Assembly: GCA_001643675.2 (NCBI GenBank)
Contig: LSRY02000009.1
Location: 753,501-817,500, forward strand
DNA from: Monocercomonoides exilis
Lineage: Eukaryota > Preaxostyla > Oxymonadida > Polymastigidae
Length of the DNA stretch: 64,000 nucleotides
Reading direction: 5' to 3'
The notes under the pieces are model-generated. The model did not search any database. It saw only the letters and a program-made list of their open reading frames with translations, and was not told the DNA's origin. Below, piece by piece: positions 10,496-23,594 of the stretch; the first letter of the stretch is position 1; every line of letters begins with the position of its first letter. The translations under genes and the position numbers were made by a program.

Positions 10496-11463
10496 CAGTC
10501 TGTGAAGTTCTTTGGAAGATATTTTTTTTTGTAATTTCCATTATTATTCATTTGATCAAAAATTGAATGAACCATATTAAAAAGATTTTCAATGATAGAA
10601 AGCCAATTATCAACATTCAAGAATTAATAAATGTGAAATAATAGTCATTTGCTTTAATTATCACATAAGAAGAAAATTCTTTCCATTTATTTTTTTCTAC
10701 AAAAGTCTGTTGTTATTTCTTTGGAATTTGGTAGTTTATTCGATGATTGCTTCAACTACATTTCAAGCTCTGAATGCATTGAGTTTTCGAAAGTCATTTT
10801 GTTCATTATCAAAAAAATTGAAAACTTATTTCACATTCTTTTTGGTTTTCAGATTACTTGGACTACCGTATTTTCAACCGATGGTGTAGGAGAAATAAAA
10901 AGCATTATAAATTATTTTTCTTTCTTTTTCTTTTTTCTTTTTTTTTTTTAAGTTTTAATTTTTTCTTTTTATTATTTTAAGGAATCATTTTGACTTGTAT
11001 TTATCTTATAAAAACAAAAAAAGTTGGAAAAAGAAGGGGGAAAAAATGAAAACTTGACTTAATTCAACCAACAGATTTGGCTGTTTATAAGAAGTTCGGC
11101 ATCTGGATAAATATCAACCTTGAATCCCAAAATAACAAAGCAAATGAAGTGAAATATCGTTTTTGAAAAGGAAACAAGTATCAATAAATTTATAAATAAT
11201 AAATAAAATAAAATAAAATCTGAAAACATAACAAATGCTACATATATTTCGCGAAATAGCTGGTTTTTGTAAAAGTTGAATAGAACAATTAATTTTTTTT
11301 CACATATTCCTTTGTTATTAATAATCTATCTCTCTTTCTTTTTCTTTTTCTTTTTCTCCTTTTTTCCATCTTTCTCCATTTTTCTTCAAATTTTCCTTCT
11401 CCTTTTCTTTCTGTCTTCTCTTTCTTCTCTTTTTCTTTCTTTCTTTCTTTTTCTCCTTCTTTC
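10496..11463. other. No gene recognised; TC-rich tract before the giant gene end
   Basis: AT-rich intergenic sequence to about 11270, then a long pyrimidine-rich run (about 11320-11470) abutting the 3' end of the next gene. Frames read through that run are Phe/Ser/Leu or Lys/Glu low complexity and are not considered genes. Confidence 0.5.
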
Positions 11464-12982
11464 TCACCCTCCCCCAATTTTCTTCATCTGCTTCTCAAGC
11501 ACAGCATGTTCAATAGGAACATGTTCAATATGAGGGATGTTTGGAATGTGTTTGATTGTTTCGTGTGTGCTCATCACTTTCAGCTGAATTTGGTTGTGGC
11601 GTCGGGTTGAAAGAAGAGAAAGATGAGAAGGAGAAGAGGAAGAAGAGAAAGAGAAAGAAGAAGAAGAAGAAGAAGATGGTAACAATAAAGAAAATGGAAT
11701 GGAAGAAGAAGAAGAAGAAGAAGAATTAGGATTAGAAGATGAAGAAGAAGAAGATGATGATGATGGAGAAGAAGAAGAAGAGGCATAATTATTAGCAGCA
11801 TGAGGAGTTCGATAAGAAGAGAGAGGAGAAGAAGAATCTGCAGAAAGATGACTTGAAGGATGCTGTTTGGGCTGAGAAGAAGGATGAAATGAAGATTGGA
11901 CGGAAGAAGAAGTTGATGATGATGAAGGAGAGGAAGAAGAAGAAGAAGAAGAAGAAGAAGAGGAGGAGGAGGAGGAAGAGGAAGATGATGAAGGAGAAGA
12001 GGAAGAGGAAGAAGATGATGCTGATGTGGATGAAGTGTTTGACTGTGAAGATTGCTGTGATGTTTTGAAGAGAGAAGAAGGAGATGAAACAGATGAAGAG
12101 GAGGAAGATGGAGAAGAAGAAGAAATGGAAGAAGAGGAGGAAAAAGAAGAAGAAGGATTAAGAGAAGAAGAGATTGTAGAGGCGGGTCTTGTTTGTTGTG
12201 ATGGAGTGTGAGGAGGAGGGTTAAAGCGAGGAGAAGACAGAGGAGAAGGAAGAAGAGGAGGAAGAAGAGAAGGAGAAAGAGACGGGTTGGGAGAACGAGG
12301 GGTAGAAAGACGAGAAAGAGGAGGTTGGATGGAAGAAGAAGAAAAGGAAGAAGAAGAATATGAAGAAGAAGAAAGAGAAGAAGAAGAAGAAGAAGAAAGA
12401 GAAGAAGAAGGAAAAGATTGAAAAGATTGAAAAGAAGGCAGTTGGGAAAGAGGAGAAGCAAACATTGGAGTGAATGCACATGAATTGTTTGGTAGAAGAG
12501 AAGAAGAAATTGTTTGGGGCTGGCAAATCACGTTTAATCCATCGAAAACAGAAGAACTTGGGAGAAAAGTGATGAAAGGAGGGGAAGAAGAAGAAAGAGA
12601 AGAAGAAGAAGAAGGAGGAGGAGGAGGAGGAAAAACTGAAGGTGATGATATTCGTGATAATGAAGAAGGCGAAGGAGAAGAGGAAGAAGGGGAAGAAGAA
12701 GAAGAAAGAGAAGAAGAATTTGACATGATATTCTTGTTAATTGACAGGCATGTCAAATCGAGTGAAGGCTGGCTGGGAAACAGAGGAACGCCAAAAGTGC
12801 CTAAGAAAGCGCCATCCAACGTGAACAAGGCAGAATGCTTGAAGAAAGTGAAGAGGAGGAAAGGAGGAGGGAGGAGGACGGAGGAAGGAGAGAGAGGAAG
12901 AGGAGAAGAAGAGGAGGAAGAGGAGAAGGAAGAAGATGATGATGATGAAAATCTTGGTGAAATTGGAGTTGTTAATGAAGAA

Positions 12983-13015
<33 letters not shown>

Positions 13016-16000
13016 GAAGAAGAGGGGGGAGAAGAAATTGATTGCGAATTGTTGCCTTTCTGTTTATTCTTCCAAACAATCGGGAAAAGCGAGGGGACAA
13101 AGCAAACTGATGTGATTTCGTGTTCTTCTGGCTGAAAGACATAAGCAAATGGAGAAGAAGAAAAAGCAGAAGAGGAAGAGGAAGAAGAATTTTTAGAAGA
13201 AGAAGAAGAAGATAAAGTGCCAATCGGATTTCCCATCGAATCGATGACAGGTTTTTCGAGCAGTTGCGAAAGAGAAAGAGATTTTGAGCGTTCTGATTTA
13301 AAGACAGAGAGAAATGGGTATAAACATTGAAAATGGAAGCGGAAGAGGAAAGAGGCAGGGACGGGAGAAGGGAAAGAGGAGGAAGAGGAAGAAGAAGAGG
13401 AGGAGGAGGAGGAAGAGGAGGAAGAGGAGGAAGAATAAGATGAAGGAGAAGGAGAAGAAAATTGTGAGAATGAAACATCATCAGTGGAAGATAACTTGGG
13501 AGATGGAGGAATGGTAGATGGATAAAAAGAAGAAGAAAAAGAAGAAGAAGAAGAAGAAGATGATGATGATGTTGATGATGAAAGAAGATTGGAAGAAGAA
13601 GAAGAGGAAGACAATGAAGAAGAAGAATAACCAGAAGAAGAAGAAGAAGAAGACAGCATATTCAAAGAAGGAAGCATCGTAACAGCATGAGAATGCTGAA
13701 TGAAATGATTTCTTTGCTTTTTTTGATTGAATCTTCCAGAAATCACATTTGAGCAGAGCAATTCGTGTGCGTCAAACACGAACACTTCCCCCTTTGGAGA
13801 GCAGACAGCAAGAGGAAGAGGGAAGAGAGAGAGGGGAGGGAAGAAAGAAGAGGAAGAGGAGGACGAAGAAGAAGAATATGAAGAAGAATAAGAATAAGAA
13901 GAAGGTGTGGTTAAACGAGAAGGAGAAGAAGAGGAGGAAGAAGAGGAAGAAGAAGAAGAAATTATGTTTGTTTCTTCAAATCCACCATCACCTCCTCCTC
14001 CTCTTCCGCCCAATCCAATTGGAGAAAGAGGAATATCAAGTGAAGAAAACACCTTTTGTGGTTGTTCATCACTCGAATCACTGCAAAATGAACTGTCTTC
14101 ATCATCATCTTCTTCTCCTCCTCCTCCTCCTTTTTCTTTTTCTTTTTCTTTTTCTTCTTTTCCTTCTCCTTCCTTCTTCTCCTTCTCCATTTCCTTCTTC
14201 TTCTTCTTCTCATTCATTATTCCTCCTCCTCTCCCTCTTTCTCTTTCTCTTCTCTTCCTCTTCTCCATTTTTTCCTTCTCTTCCATCCACAACTCCCTTA
14301 GCATAGCTGGTGTGTGTGTGTCAATACATACAAACCCTCCTCCTTCTATGCCTGTGGCAATATCAGCCAGAAGATGCTGGTTATTCGATAACTGAGAGGA
14401 AGAAGAAGAGGAAGAAGAATAAGGAGAAGGAGAAGGAGAAGAGGGAAAAGGAGAAGAATAAGGAGAACATGACAAATTCTTTGAATGAGAAGAAGAAGAA
14501 GAAGAAGAAGGTTGAAAAGGTTGAGAAATATAACCTTGTTGCGATGGCATATGTTTTCCTTCCTTCCCTTCTTTCCCTTCTTTCCCTTCCTTCATTAAAT
14601 TCCCTTCTTTCATTGCATTTCCGCTGATTTCGCTGTTTATTTGTGCATTTGTGTTCCAAAAGCGGAGGTGGCCGTCCAATCCGAATGTGACAAGCACAGA
14701 AGGATACGAAGGAAGGAAAGAGCAGAAGAGAAGAGAATCTGAGTCAGGGATGAGAGGAGGAGGGATGGAGGAAGAAGAAGAAGAGGAGGAAGAAGAAAGA
14801 AAAGAAAGAGAAGAAGAAGAAGAAAGAGAAGAAGAGGAAGAGGAAGAAAAAGAGGAGGAGGTGGAAGAAAAAGAAGAAGATAATGAAGAAGATGATGAAC
14901 TGGAAGATAAAAGATCTGTTGTACTTGAAGAATTTGAAGAAGAAGAAGAAGAAGATGGATTTGTATGTTTATGCGAATGTGTTGAGGAAGCAGCAGAAGA
15001 AGAGCGAGTGAGAGGGGATGAAGTTGATAATTGTGATGAATTCTTTGAAGAGGAAGAAGAGGAAGAAGAAAAAGATGACGATGATGATGATGATGATGAT
15101 AAAGGAGAAGAAGAAGGAGAAGAAGAAGCATGTGTTGTTGAATGAACAGCTATATCATCTGTTTTGCTTTGTTTTTGAATTGTTTCTTCATTTCTTGGAG
15201 AAGGTTGCGAAATTTCTTCATTCACATTTTTCTCTTTCTCTTTCTCCTTCTCCTTCTCTTTCATTTTTTCTCTTCCTCCTTCTCTTCCTCCTCTTTCTCC
15301 ACCTCTTCCTCCTCCTCTTCCTCTCACAGGCACTTTCCCCATCCTCCTTCCAGCAGCCATCCATATGTGCTTCATATGCGCTGACTCCACATTCCACACA
15401 CAAACAGAGCCATCAGAAAAGGCAGTGGCGAGTGAAGAAGGTGGTTGGAAGGACAAGAATGTGATTTGGGGCTCAGATTCAATGAAAGAAGTGGAGGTGG
15501 TGTTATTGTTAGTATTATTGTTGGAGAAGAATGGACGATAACTGCGAAGAGAGCGAAGGGAAGAGATGGAAGAGGAAGGAGGAGGACGTGAAGAAGAAGA
15601 TGATGAAAGAGAAGAAGAAGAAAGAGAAGAAGATTTTTCATGTTTATTATCTACATAACCATCAGCTTTTGCCACATCTTTTCTTGTTCTTGGTGTTAAC
15701 ATTCCATTTTTCATCTCTTCTTGCCGCAATTTTGCTTCAATTCTGCTTTCATTCGCTTTTTCCCTCGCTTTTTCTTTGAATTTGAACAATTTTGTTTCGA
15801 CATTTTCATATTCCCCTTCTCCATTCTTCTTCATCATCTTCATCATCTTCTTTTTTCCTTTCGCCCCTTTCTCATCTTCTTTCTCTTTTTGTTTCATTCT
15901 TTCTCTTTCTCTCTCCCTCTCCCTTTCCCTCTCTTTCTCTTTCTCTTTCTCTTCTTCTCTCTCTTTCTCCTTCTCCATCTTCCTCATCCTCTCATTCTCC

Positions 16001-18305
16001 TCCATCACGGGCACAATCATAGAAAAATCATCTTGTGGCATCGAAGCTGTCGAAAAGGTTGAAATCATCTTGTTCCCTTCCCCCACAAAGTTATTCACTG
16101 TTCTTGTAAACCTCTCCACTTTGCTTAGAATAACAGAATTAATGTTATTATTATTATAACTGCAACAATAATTATCCCTTCCACTTCCTCCTCCTCCTCC
16201 TCCTCCTCCTCCACTTCCTCCACTTCCTCCACTTCCCCCATTTCCTCCTCCTCCATTCGAAGCAAACACCACGTTTTGTCTCCTTCTCTTCTGTTCTGAA
16301 CGAAGGTCCCATTCATCCAAGCCTTGCCCGCCAGTAACAAACAGAACATTCTGTGTGGAAGAGTTGAGAAATGCTGAGTGAATAAAAGAAATGGAAAGGT
16401 TGTGAGAAAAAGGGGATTTTAAAGAGGAAGAAGAGGAGGAAGAAGAGGAGGAAGAAGAGGAGAAGGAAGAGGAAGAGGAAGAAGAAGATGAATAATTATA
16501 GTTACTTCCTTGTGTGTTCATAGAAGATGCTGTTGAATCATCAACGGTCACAGCAGGAGCAGGCAGATTAACCTGAAGATCAATACTCGTTTCATTTCTT
16601 CCTCCTCTTCCTCCCCCTCCTCTTCCTCCCCCTCCTCTTCCCCCTCCTCCTCCTCCTCCTCTTTCCCCTTCATGCAGCACCGGATTCAGCGCGTCCCTCA
16701 GCGAAAACCCATTCACAATCTTTCCAGTGCTGAAATTCGTGATTAGAATCGAGCCATCCCCAGCTCCAGACAGCAATTTCCTGCCAATCGCATCTAAACA
16801 CACAGATGTGACCCACTCAACATGGGGGAGCACAAAGCGAAAGATGTTTTTTGCTGTTTTTTTGCTCCACACATTCACCGTGTTGTGCACATCTACTGTG
16901 ATCACTTCATCAAACGTTGGGGAGAACAGAGAAGTCAACAAGGGGAAACGATGTGACACGGCATTTTGGTCAGAAATGTTGTTCTTCTTCCACAAAAACA
17001 GCCTCCTGCTGCCCATCAATATACCCCCAGCTTCTGGGCAATTAACCATCGTGTGTATGTGCGAAGAAGTGAATGGATCAAACGTCGAAATCAGCTGCAG
17101 GCAGCGCTGTGACCGCAAATCCCAAATTCTGATTGACCTGTCCAGGGAAAGCGACAAGAAATGGTTTGATTTTTCCTCAGCAACGACCGAAATCACGGGA
17201 CCTGTGTGTCCGTTGAGCTCGCCCAGAAAGCGGAGGGTGTTGGGATTCCAAAGGAGGATAACGTTGTCGAAGCCAGCAGTGGCAAGCATGTGGGCGCGCT
17301 GGCACCAGGCGAGGCAGAGGAGGCCGCGGCGGTGAGAAGGAGAAAGAGAAGAGGAAGAAAGAGAGGGAGAGGAAGAAGAAGGCAAAGAAGAAGAATTAAA
17401 TGGAGAAGAAGAAGGAAGAGAAGAACTGTCAATTTGATAAGGTGGATATGCAGCAGATAAAGTGGAATAAGAAGAAGAGGCCGAAGAAGAAGAAGAAGAA
17501 GAGGGAGAGGGAGAAGAAGAAGGTGATATTGAAGAAGTTGATCTGCTTGTCTGAAGAAAAGCATTAAAAGGATTGCTCTGTGAATCCATTGGTGAATAAG
17601 ACGAAGCATCAAATGGAACAGAAATAGAGAAAGAAGAAGAAGAGGAAGATGAAGAAGAGGAAGAAGAATTCATCAAAACCGGCCCGTAACTCACTCCCTT
17701 CCCTCTCTCTTTCTCCTTCTTCTCCTCCCCCATTCCATTCGCCGTCCCGATCGTCGTCACCAGCTGCAGTGTCTCCAACACAAAGAATTTGATTGTGCAG
17801 TCCTGTGATGCTGTTATTAACAGCCCCATTTCAGACACAAAGGCAACACAAGTTATGCCTCCTGAATGCGCTTTTGTGGACCAGCTGCCTTCGAAGATGC
17901 GCTCGTGGCAGTCACGAGGGGAATGGAGGGAGGAAGGAGAAAGAGAGGAAGAAAGAGAAGAAGAGGAAGAGGAAGAAGAAGAAGAAAATGGATAAATAGA
18001 AGAAGAAGAAGAAGGTGATATTGAAGAAGAAGAAGATTTCAATGGATTGAGAGAAAGAGGAAAAGAAGAAGAAGAAGAAGAAGAAGAAGAACTGCCCATT
18101 GGATGATTAGAGAAGGAGAGCTCAAAAGAAGAAGAGGAAGAGGAAGAAGAAGAAGAAGAAGAAGAAGAAGAAAGAGAAGAATAATTTTTGTTTGATGGAT
18201 GGAAATGAGATGATTGAGAAGGAGATGTAGAATAAGGAATGGAGGAAGAAAAAAGAGGAGAAGGAGAAGAGGAAGAGGAGGAAAAGGAAGAGGAAAAGGA
18301 AGAGA

Positions 18306-18338
<33 letters not shown>

Positions 18339-18763
18339 GTGACAAATTGCTAAGTTTTAGACGAGGGATATGAGGAGTGGAAGAAGAAGATGATGATGAA
18401 ATGGAAGGTTTTTCAAAGGAAGAAGGATAAATAGCAGGTTGTGTATAAGAACGAGGAGAAAGAAGAGAAGAAGGAAGAGGAGGAAGAAAAGGAGGAGAAG
18501 GAGAAGGAGATGAGGAAGAAGAAGAACTTGAAAAAGAAGAAGAAGAAGAAGAAGAAATATCATCAGCATTTTTATTTCGAGCAGAAGATAAATCAGAAGA
18601 ACGAAAAGGTGACAAAAGCGAAGAAGGACGAAGAATTTGATTGGAAATGGAATTTTTGTGTTTGTTTTCTTCATCCAAATTGAATGGGTCTTTGCTCATT
18701 GGAATAAGAGCTGCTGTTTGGAGTGAAGAAGAATAAGGAGAGAAAGAGAGGGAAGAAGAAGAG

Positions 18764-18795
<32 letters not shown>

Positions 18796-21672
18796 AGAAG
18801 GTGAAGATGAGGAAGAAAACAAAGCAGAAGAAGAAGGGGAAGAGGTAGACGAAGAAGAAGACGAAGAAGAAGAAAGATGATTATTTTTAGCAGGATGGTA
18901 TATTTTAGGTGGATGAAGCAGAGTTGGTGGAGAAAGAGATATTCTTCCTGTTTCTTCTCCTTCTTCCTCTTTTTCTTCTTTTTCTCCTCCTCCTCCTCCT
19001 CCTCTTCCTCTTCCTCTTCCTCTTCCTTCTTTTGCTTCTTCTTCCACTCTTCTTCCCTTCCCATCCATCATCACCACCAACCTCCTCATATTCACTTTTC
19101 CTTTCTTCTCTTTCTTCTCCTTCCTCTCCCTCTCCTCCTTCCTCTCCCTCTTCTCCCTCATCTCCTTCCTCTCTCTTCTCCCCCATTCTTCTCCTTCGCT
19201 CTTCTTCATCCCCATCTTCAGCTCTCGAAACGTTAAAGGTGTGCGCTGAAAAATGAATGCTGTGTGATTTCGGCTTCTTTCTGTGTTTGCTCTTCCGTGT
19301 GTCCTTGTTGTGTATGCACGCCCTGTCACTCGAGAGGAAGAGAGAGGAGAAGAGAAAGAGAAAGAGGAAGGAGAACTGGATGATGAGGAAGAGGAGGAGG
19401 AAGAAGAGGAAGAGTTTAATGCTAATGTTGGAATTGCTAGTGGTGTGGGAGTAGTAAACTGGTTGCGTGGATGAAGAGGAGAAGAGGATGGAGAAGAAGA
19501 GGAAGAAGAGGAAGAATTTGATGATGATGAACGTAAACCCAGTGAAAATCTGTGTGATTTGCTGAGTTCTGACTTCTGGCTGCTTCTCAGAGGGGAGCTG
19601 TTGTCATACACCACCCTCCAATCTCCTTCTTCATTTGCTCTCATTCTTTTTCCTCTTCCTCCATCCCATCCTCCTATAATATCTCCTTCTTCCTCTCTTC
19701 CCTCTCCTTCTCCTTCTCCTTCTCCTCCCTCTTCTTCCTCCTCCTCCTTCCCTTCCCTCTCAATCAGCTCCTCCATCGAGCATGCTGGTGTCAGAACAGC
19801 GCTCCTCCCCAGCGACAGCTGCGGCAGACGTGCAATTTGGATGTCTGTCAGACGAGGCGCCGCCATCAGCAGCTCCACACGCCGCGAGGGAGACAAACTT
19901 CTTCGCTCTCCTCTTCGGCAGCAGCTGCTGATATTGTCATTGACATTGCTATTGCCATTGCCATTATTATAGCCAATGCTATTTGTGAACCCCGTGCTGC
20001 TTCCACTGATGCTTCCTCTCCCCTGCCTCCTTCCTCCTCCTCCTCCTCCTCCTCCTCCTCCTCCTCTGCTCCTCCCTCTCTCTCCGCCCACCCCTTTCGT
20101 GATGTCAGCCAAGGGCTGTGCGCTGTCCACCATCAGAATCAGGTCTCCCCGCGGCTTCGGCAGCGGCTGCTGGACGATCTGCGCGAACTGGGCTGCTGTG
20201 CGGGTGAGGGAGAGGTCTGTTACTCTGTGCACCATCTCGAAGGAAAGGGCAAAGAGCTCCAAAGTGCCGTTGGCCTCGCCCACGACGAGGAGGGGGTGGA
20301 GTGAGCGGTATGTGGGGTTGGAGGCTGAGGCGTGCGCCAGGTTGGCTGGGGAGTCGATTGGGGTGGAGAAAGAGGCAGTGGAGGAGGAGAAGGAGGAGAA
20401 AGGAGAAGAGGAAGAGGAAGAAAAGGAGGAAGAAGACGATGATGAGGACGAATATGTGTTTGCTGAAAGGAAGTTGGCAGAGAGCTGTGTGGTGTCGGGG
20501 GCGTGGTAGAAAGGGTGGAAAACCTGCCTTCGAATGAGTGTGACACCATCGCTCGGCTCTTCTTCTTCGCTTGGGGTATTTCTGCTGCAGCTGCTGGCAG
20601 CAGCTTTCCGGCTGTTGAGCTTGTCAGATGCATTTGATGAAGAAGAGGAGGAGGAAGAAGAGGAAGAGGAAGAAGAGGAGGAGGAAGAAGAGGAAGAGGA
20701 GGAAGAGGAAGAGGAGGAAGAAGAAGAAGAAGAAGAAGAGCTCTTTGAATTCGAATTCTGGCTCGAATAAGAGAAAGAAGAATGCGAGTGCTTTGCAATC
20801 TGCACAGAAGGGGTCACAGCACACATGGAGAGTGGCATGGACTCGAAGTTTTTGATCTGCCCGACCGCAACAAGCGAAGGCAGCTCGTAGAAAGTGACGT
20901 GGCATTCGCTCGACGCCACCGCCACAAACACATGCGAGGAGGATCCGACGCTCTTGGGGGCAGAAGAAGAAGAGGAGGAGGGAGAGGAGGAAGAGGAAGA
21001 GGAAGAAGATGATGATGATGAAGATGATGAATCAGGAGCCACAGCAACGCCGCCTGTTGTGGAGGTGATGGCAAGCGGAGGCAGCTCGCACATTGCAGTT
21101 ATGATGAGCGGCTGGCGTGTCTTCACTGCGTCGATCTGGCGCTGCTTCTTCTCCACACTCACCGGCTTCAGCCGCGCCGCCTTCTTCCGCAGAAACAGCT
21201 GCAACGCTGTCAGCGTGCTACGCCCCGCTGTGCTTTCTCCGCCTGTGCTGCTGTTTGCACTGCTAACACTGCCAATGCTGTGGGTGTTGTCTGCTCTTTC
21301 TTCTTCATTCTTTCTTCTGTGTCTGTCGGTGACTGACTTGTTCTTGCTGATGCTGATGTTGCGGCTGCTGCTGCTGCTGCCAGTGCGTGCTGTTTCTCCG
21401 AGAAGCGGGCGAAGGCCCTGCGTTGACTGGGTGCCGTCCAGCATTTCCTGTTCGGCTGCTCTCACGTTGAACAGCGGATCTGTCAGGGTGATGGAGGAAA
21501 AAGGCTTCGTGGCTTTGGTGTGATCCACAACACATATTGGAGAGCTAAAAGTTGAATCCCACAATACTAAAATCCCATCCTCTGCTGTCGAGATGTATCG
21601 TTGGGATCTGGAAAGATAAATGCCATGGCTTATAGGATTGTCATTTGGCAAATTTTCACTTGGAATGCTCAT
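11464..21672 (-). CDS. Giant serine-homopolymer WD40-repeat protein (3,402 aa)
   Basis: One uninterrupted frame of 3,402 codons with WD40 beta-propeller blades separated by low-complexity inserts. Blade-like segments include ISTAEDGILVLWDS (about residues 29-42), LLITASQDCTIKFF (about 1285), MLATAGFDNVILLWNP (about 1460), LSLDRSIRIWDLRSQR (about 1515), LLSGAGDGSILITNF (about 1640), LATAFSDGSVCVWNVES (about 2095) and LVTFGLDGHLRFWN (about 2330). Between them lie Ser runs up to about 30-40 residues (almost all TCT/TCC/TCA), Gly runs and KER-rich helices. WD40 proteins are scaffolds. Blade order and motifs recall the WDR49/WDR64 ciliary group, but that is an impression; those are near 1,000 residues. 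An in-frame TGA lies 13 codons upstream of the chosen ATG, so any further N-terminus needs an upstream exon. The lack of introns is unusual here. Confidence 0.8.
11620..20780 (+). repeat. Strand-asymmetric GAA/GAG/GGA triplet repeats
   Basis: Dozens of imperfect polypurine blocks on the plus strand (for example 11930-12020, 12960-13030, 18060-18340, 20630-20745) encode Ser runs on the minus strand. Pyrimidine blocks at 14100-14280, 15230-15320 and 15880-16000 encode Glu/Lys/Arg runs. Triplet periodicity keeps the gene frame open, so expansion appears to have happened codon by codon. Confidence 0.85.
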
Positions 21673-22887
21673 CGTTTCGGGTTCTGATCGATAAAGTGCA
21701 TCCTTTTCATATCAGAAATTTTAAGAAATGATTATTTATTGAAGTTTCATTTGTTCATTTGATGTCCATCATAAATGCTCAATAAAAAGCTGACACACCT
21801 GAGAAGAATACGTTGTTTTAGACAAATCCAGATGAGCAACATAAAAAGACGAAAACTGATCCCACGTAACTAGAAGAATGAATGATCAATTTTTATTTTG
21901 CACAATCAAAATAATAAATTTAAACTTTGTCCAAGGTTATCTGCATCTATTTTTTTAAAGATTACAGAAGATTCATAATGAGAAATCAAAGAACCAAAAG
22001 TTTTTCTGATGGCTCTGTAAAACTTTGTATCGAAAAACATATTTCATCAAAAAAAAAAAAAAAAAAAGAAAATTTATGAAAGCAAACTTGTGATTCAGTT
22101 ATTCCGAAAGAAGAATATTTCGTGCAATTTTGAAAAAAATAATTTTGAAGCAACTTAATGGTTTCGAAATTTATAAGTTCACTCAGATTAGTATCGCGTT
22201 TCCATTTTCTATGCTGGTACGTGTGGAGCATGTCGAAAACCAATTGCTTCTTTTATAAAAATTGTGTTTTGGATAATATAAATTTATTATGGGCACAGAA
22301 TATTAAACTTTTCTAAAAATTTGCTGAAAATCCTGACATGTTCGCATTTTAAAATAATTTTTGGTAAGAAGGCAGATAACGACAAGTTAAAAAATACGAT
22401 TCATATGTTTTTATTAATTTTTATTATCACCAATGAATACAATTATGATATTTCCAAAGTGGTTTTCGAATAAAAGTGATTCAAAGCTGAGAAAACCTAT
22501 CTTTAAAATCCAAAAGGAGTATTAATTTAAAAAACTTCCCCATCTTAAATAAAAAAACTCAAATCAGTTGATTAAATTAAAAGTTCACGTAAACATGATC
22601 CTAATAAGCATATTGACAAGGGGATAATCTTCATTTCCAATAAAAACTTAATAATAATAATCTCTCGTATATATCTTTGGGGTTTGATCATTAATTTTTC
22701 ATAACTGCTGCTTTATAAATACTAAAAATTTTAAGTTTTTTCGAGAATATTTATCCTATTTGAGAATTTAAACATGTATAAATGGGGTTTTCAAGGTCAA
22801 TAGTTCTTCTCAAACACAATTTTTATACCGGTCGCTATGTACCCTCTTTCATTATTTTTTAACAGCGGAAACAAGTCAATGGAGCTT

Positions 22888-22888
<1 letters not shown>
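21673..22888. other. AT-rich intergenic region
   Basis: It should contain the promoter of the WD40 gene. No convincing exon or conserved motif is seen. A run of 18 A lies at about 22051-22068. Confidence 0.5.

Positions 22889-22943
<55 letters not shown>
22889..22943 (-). repeat. Poly(T) homopolymer, 55 nt
   Basis: An uninterrupted run of T (poly(A) on the other strand), directly next to the left arm of an inverted repeat starting at 22948. It is nearly equal in length to the runs at 883 and 44276. Confidence 0.95.
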
Positions 22944-22945
<2 letters not shown>

Positions 22946-22947
22946 TA

Positions 22948-23594
22948 GGTGATTATTTTTGAAATCATAACTTTTTTCGGAGTGTTGATTCTTTAAAACA
23001 TTTTTTGCATGGAAATTTTTTTTCATTTTTAAAAAAACATGATAATTGTTTAAAACAACGATGTTTGAGAACATATTCATGAAATAAGTTTTTTGAGAAG
23101 AGTTAAAACTTTTCAGTGTTATTTTTATCAGTGTTCAAAGTGGATTCATAAGCAGAAATGGGGTGAAATACGCATTTTCAAGCTTTTTTTACACAAAGCA
23201 TGAGATAATTGCTTCACTCATAACATTTCTAAACATTTACAGATTACAAATTAAATCGAATTTTCTTATCCGTAAACATCCGTCATTGATGCAATAGCAA
23301 AATGTTTTGTAACGTTACGCGAATGTCAAATTATGGACCCATTTTTATTGTGTTCTTTGATCTTAAAAAGTCAATGAAAAGTGCATATTTTTTCAATGAA
23401 AATGCGTGAAGAGAAATATTTTGCCCCAAATAACAACAACAAAAATCATCTCTGTCTTTCTATCACATCAAACTTTGTCTTTCGATTCAAAAAAATTAAC
23501 ATAACATTTCAACATAAATTTTATTTTCAAATTCATAAAATATTCAAAAATTATCTTCACCCCGAAAAAAGTTATGATTTCAAAAATAATCACC
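22948..23594. repeat. Inverted repeat pair, 37-bp arms, 0.57 kb apart
   Basis: Arms at 22948-22984 and 23558-23594 are reverse complements with one mismatch; the left arm begins GGTGATTATTTTTGAAATCA. The interval holds no gene. The arms resemble transposon ends. The right arm is contiguous with a broken pogo-like transposase, and a related GGGTGATT end lies near 24895 (reverse strand), so this may be a nested or rearranged terminus. Confidence 0.8.

Noticed and set aside
11580-20905. Dozens of Leu-rich, Lys/Glu-rich or Phe-rich frames of 60-300 codons
   Set aside because: They are alternative readings of the triplet repeats in the giant WD40 gene.
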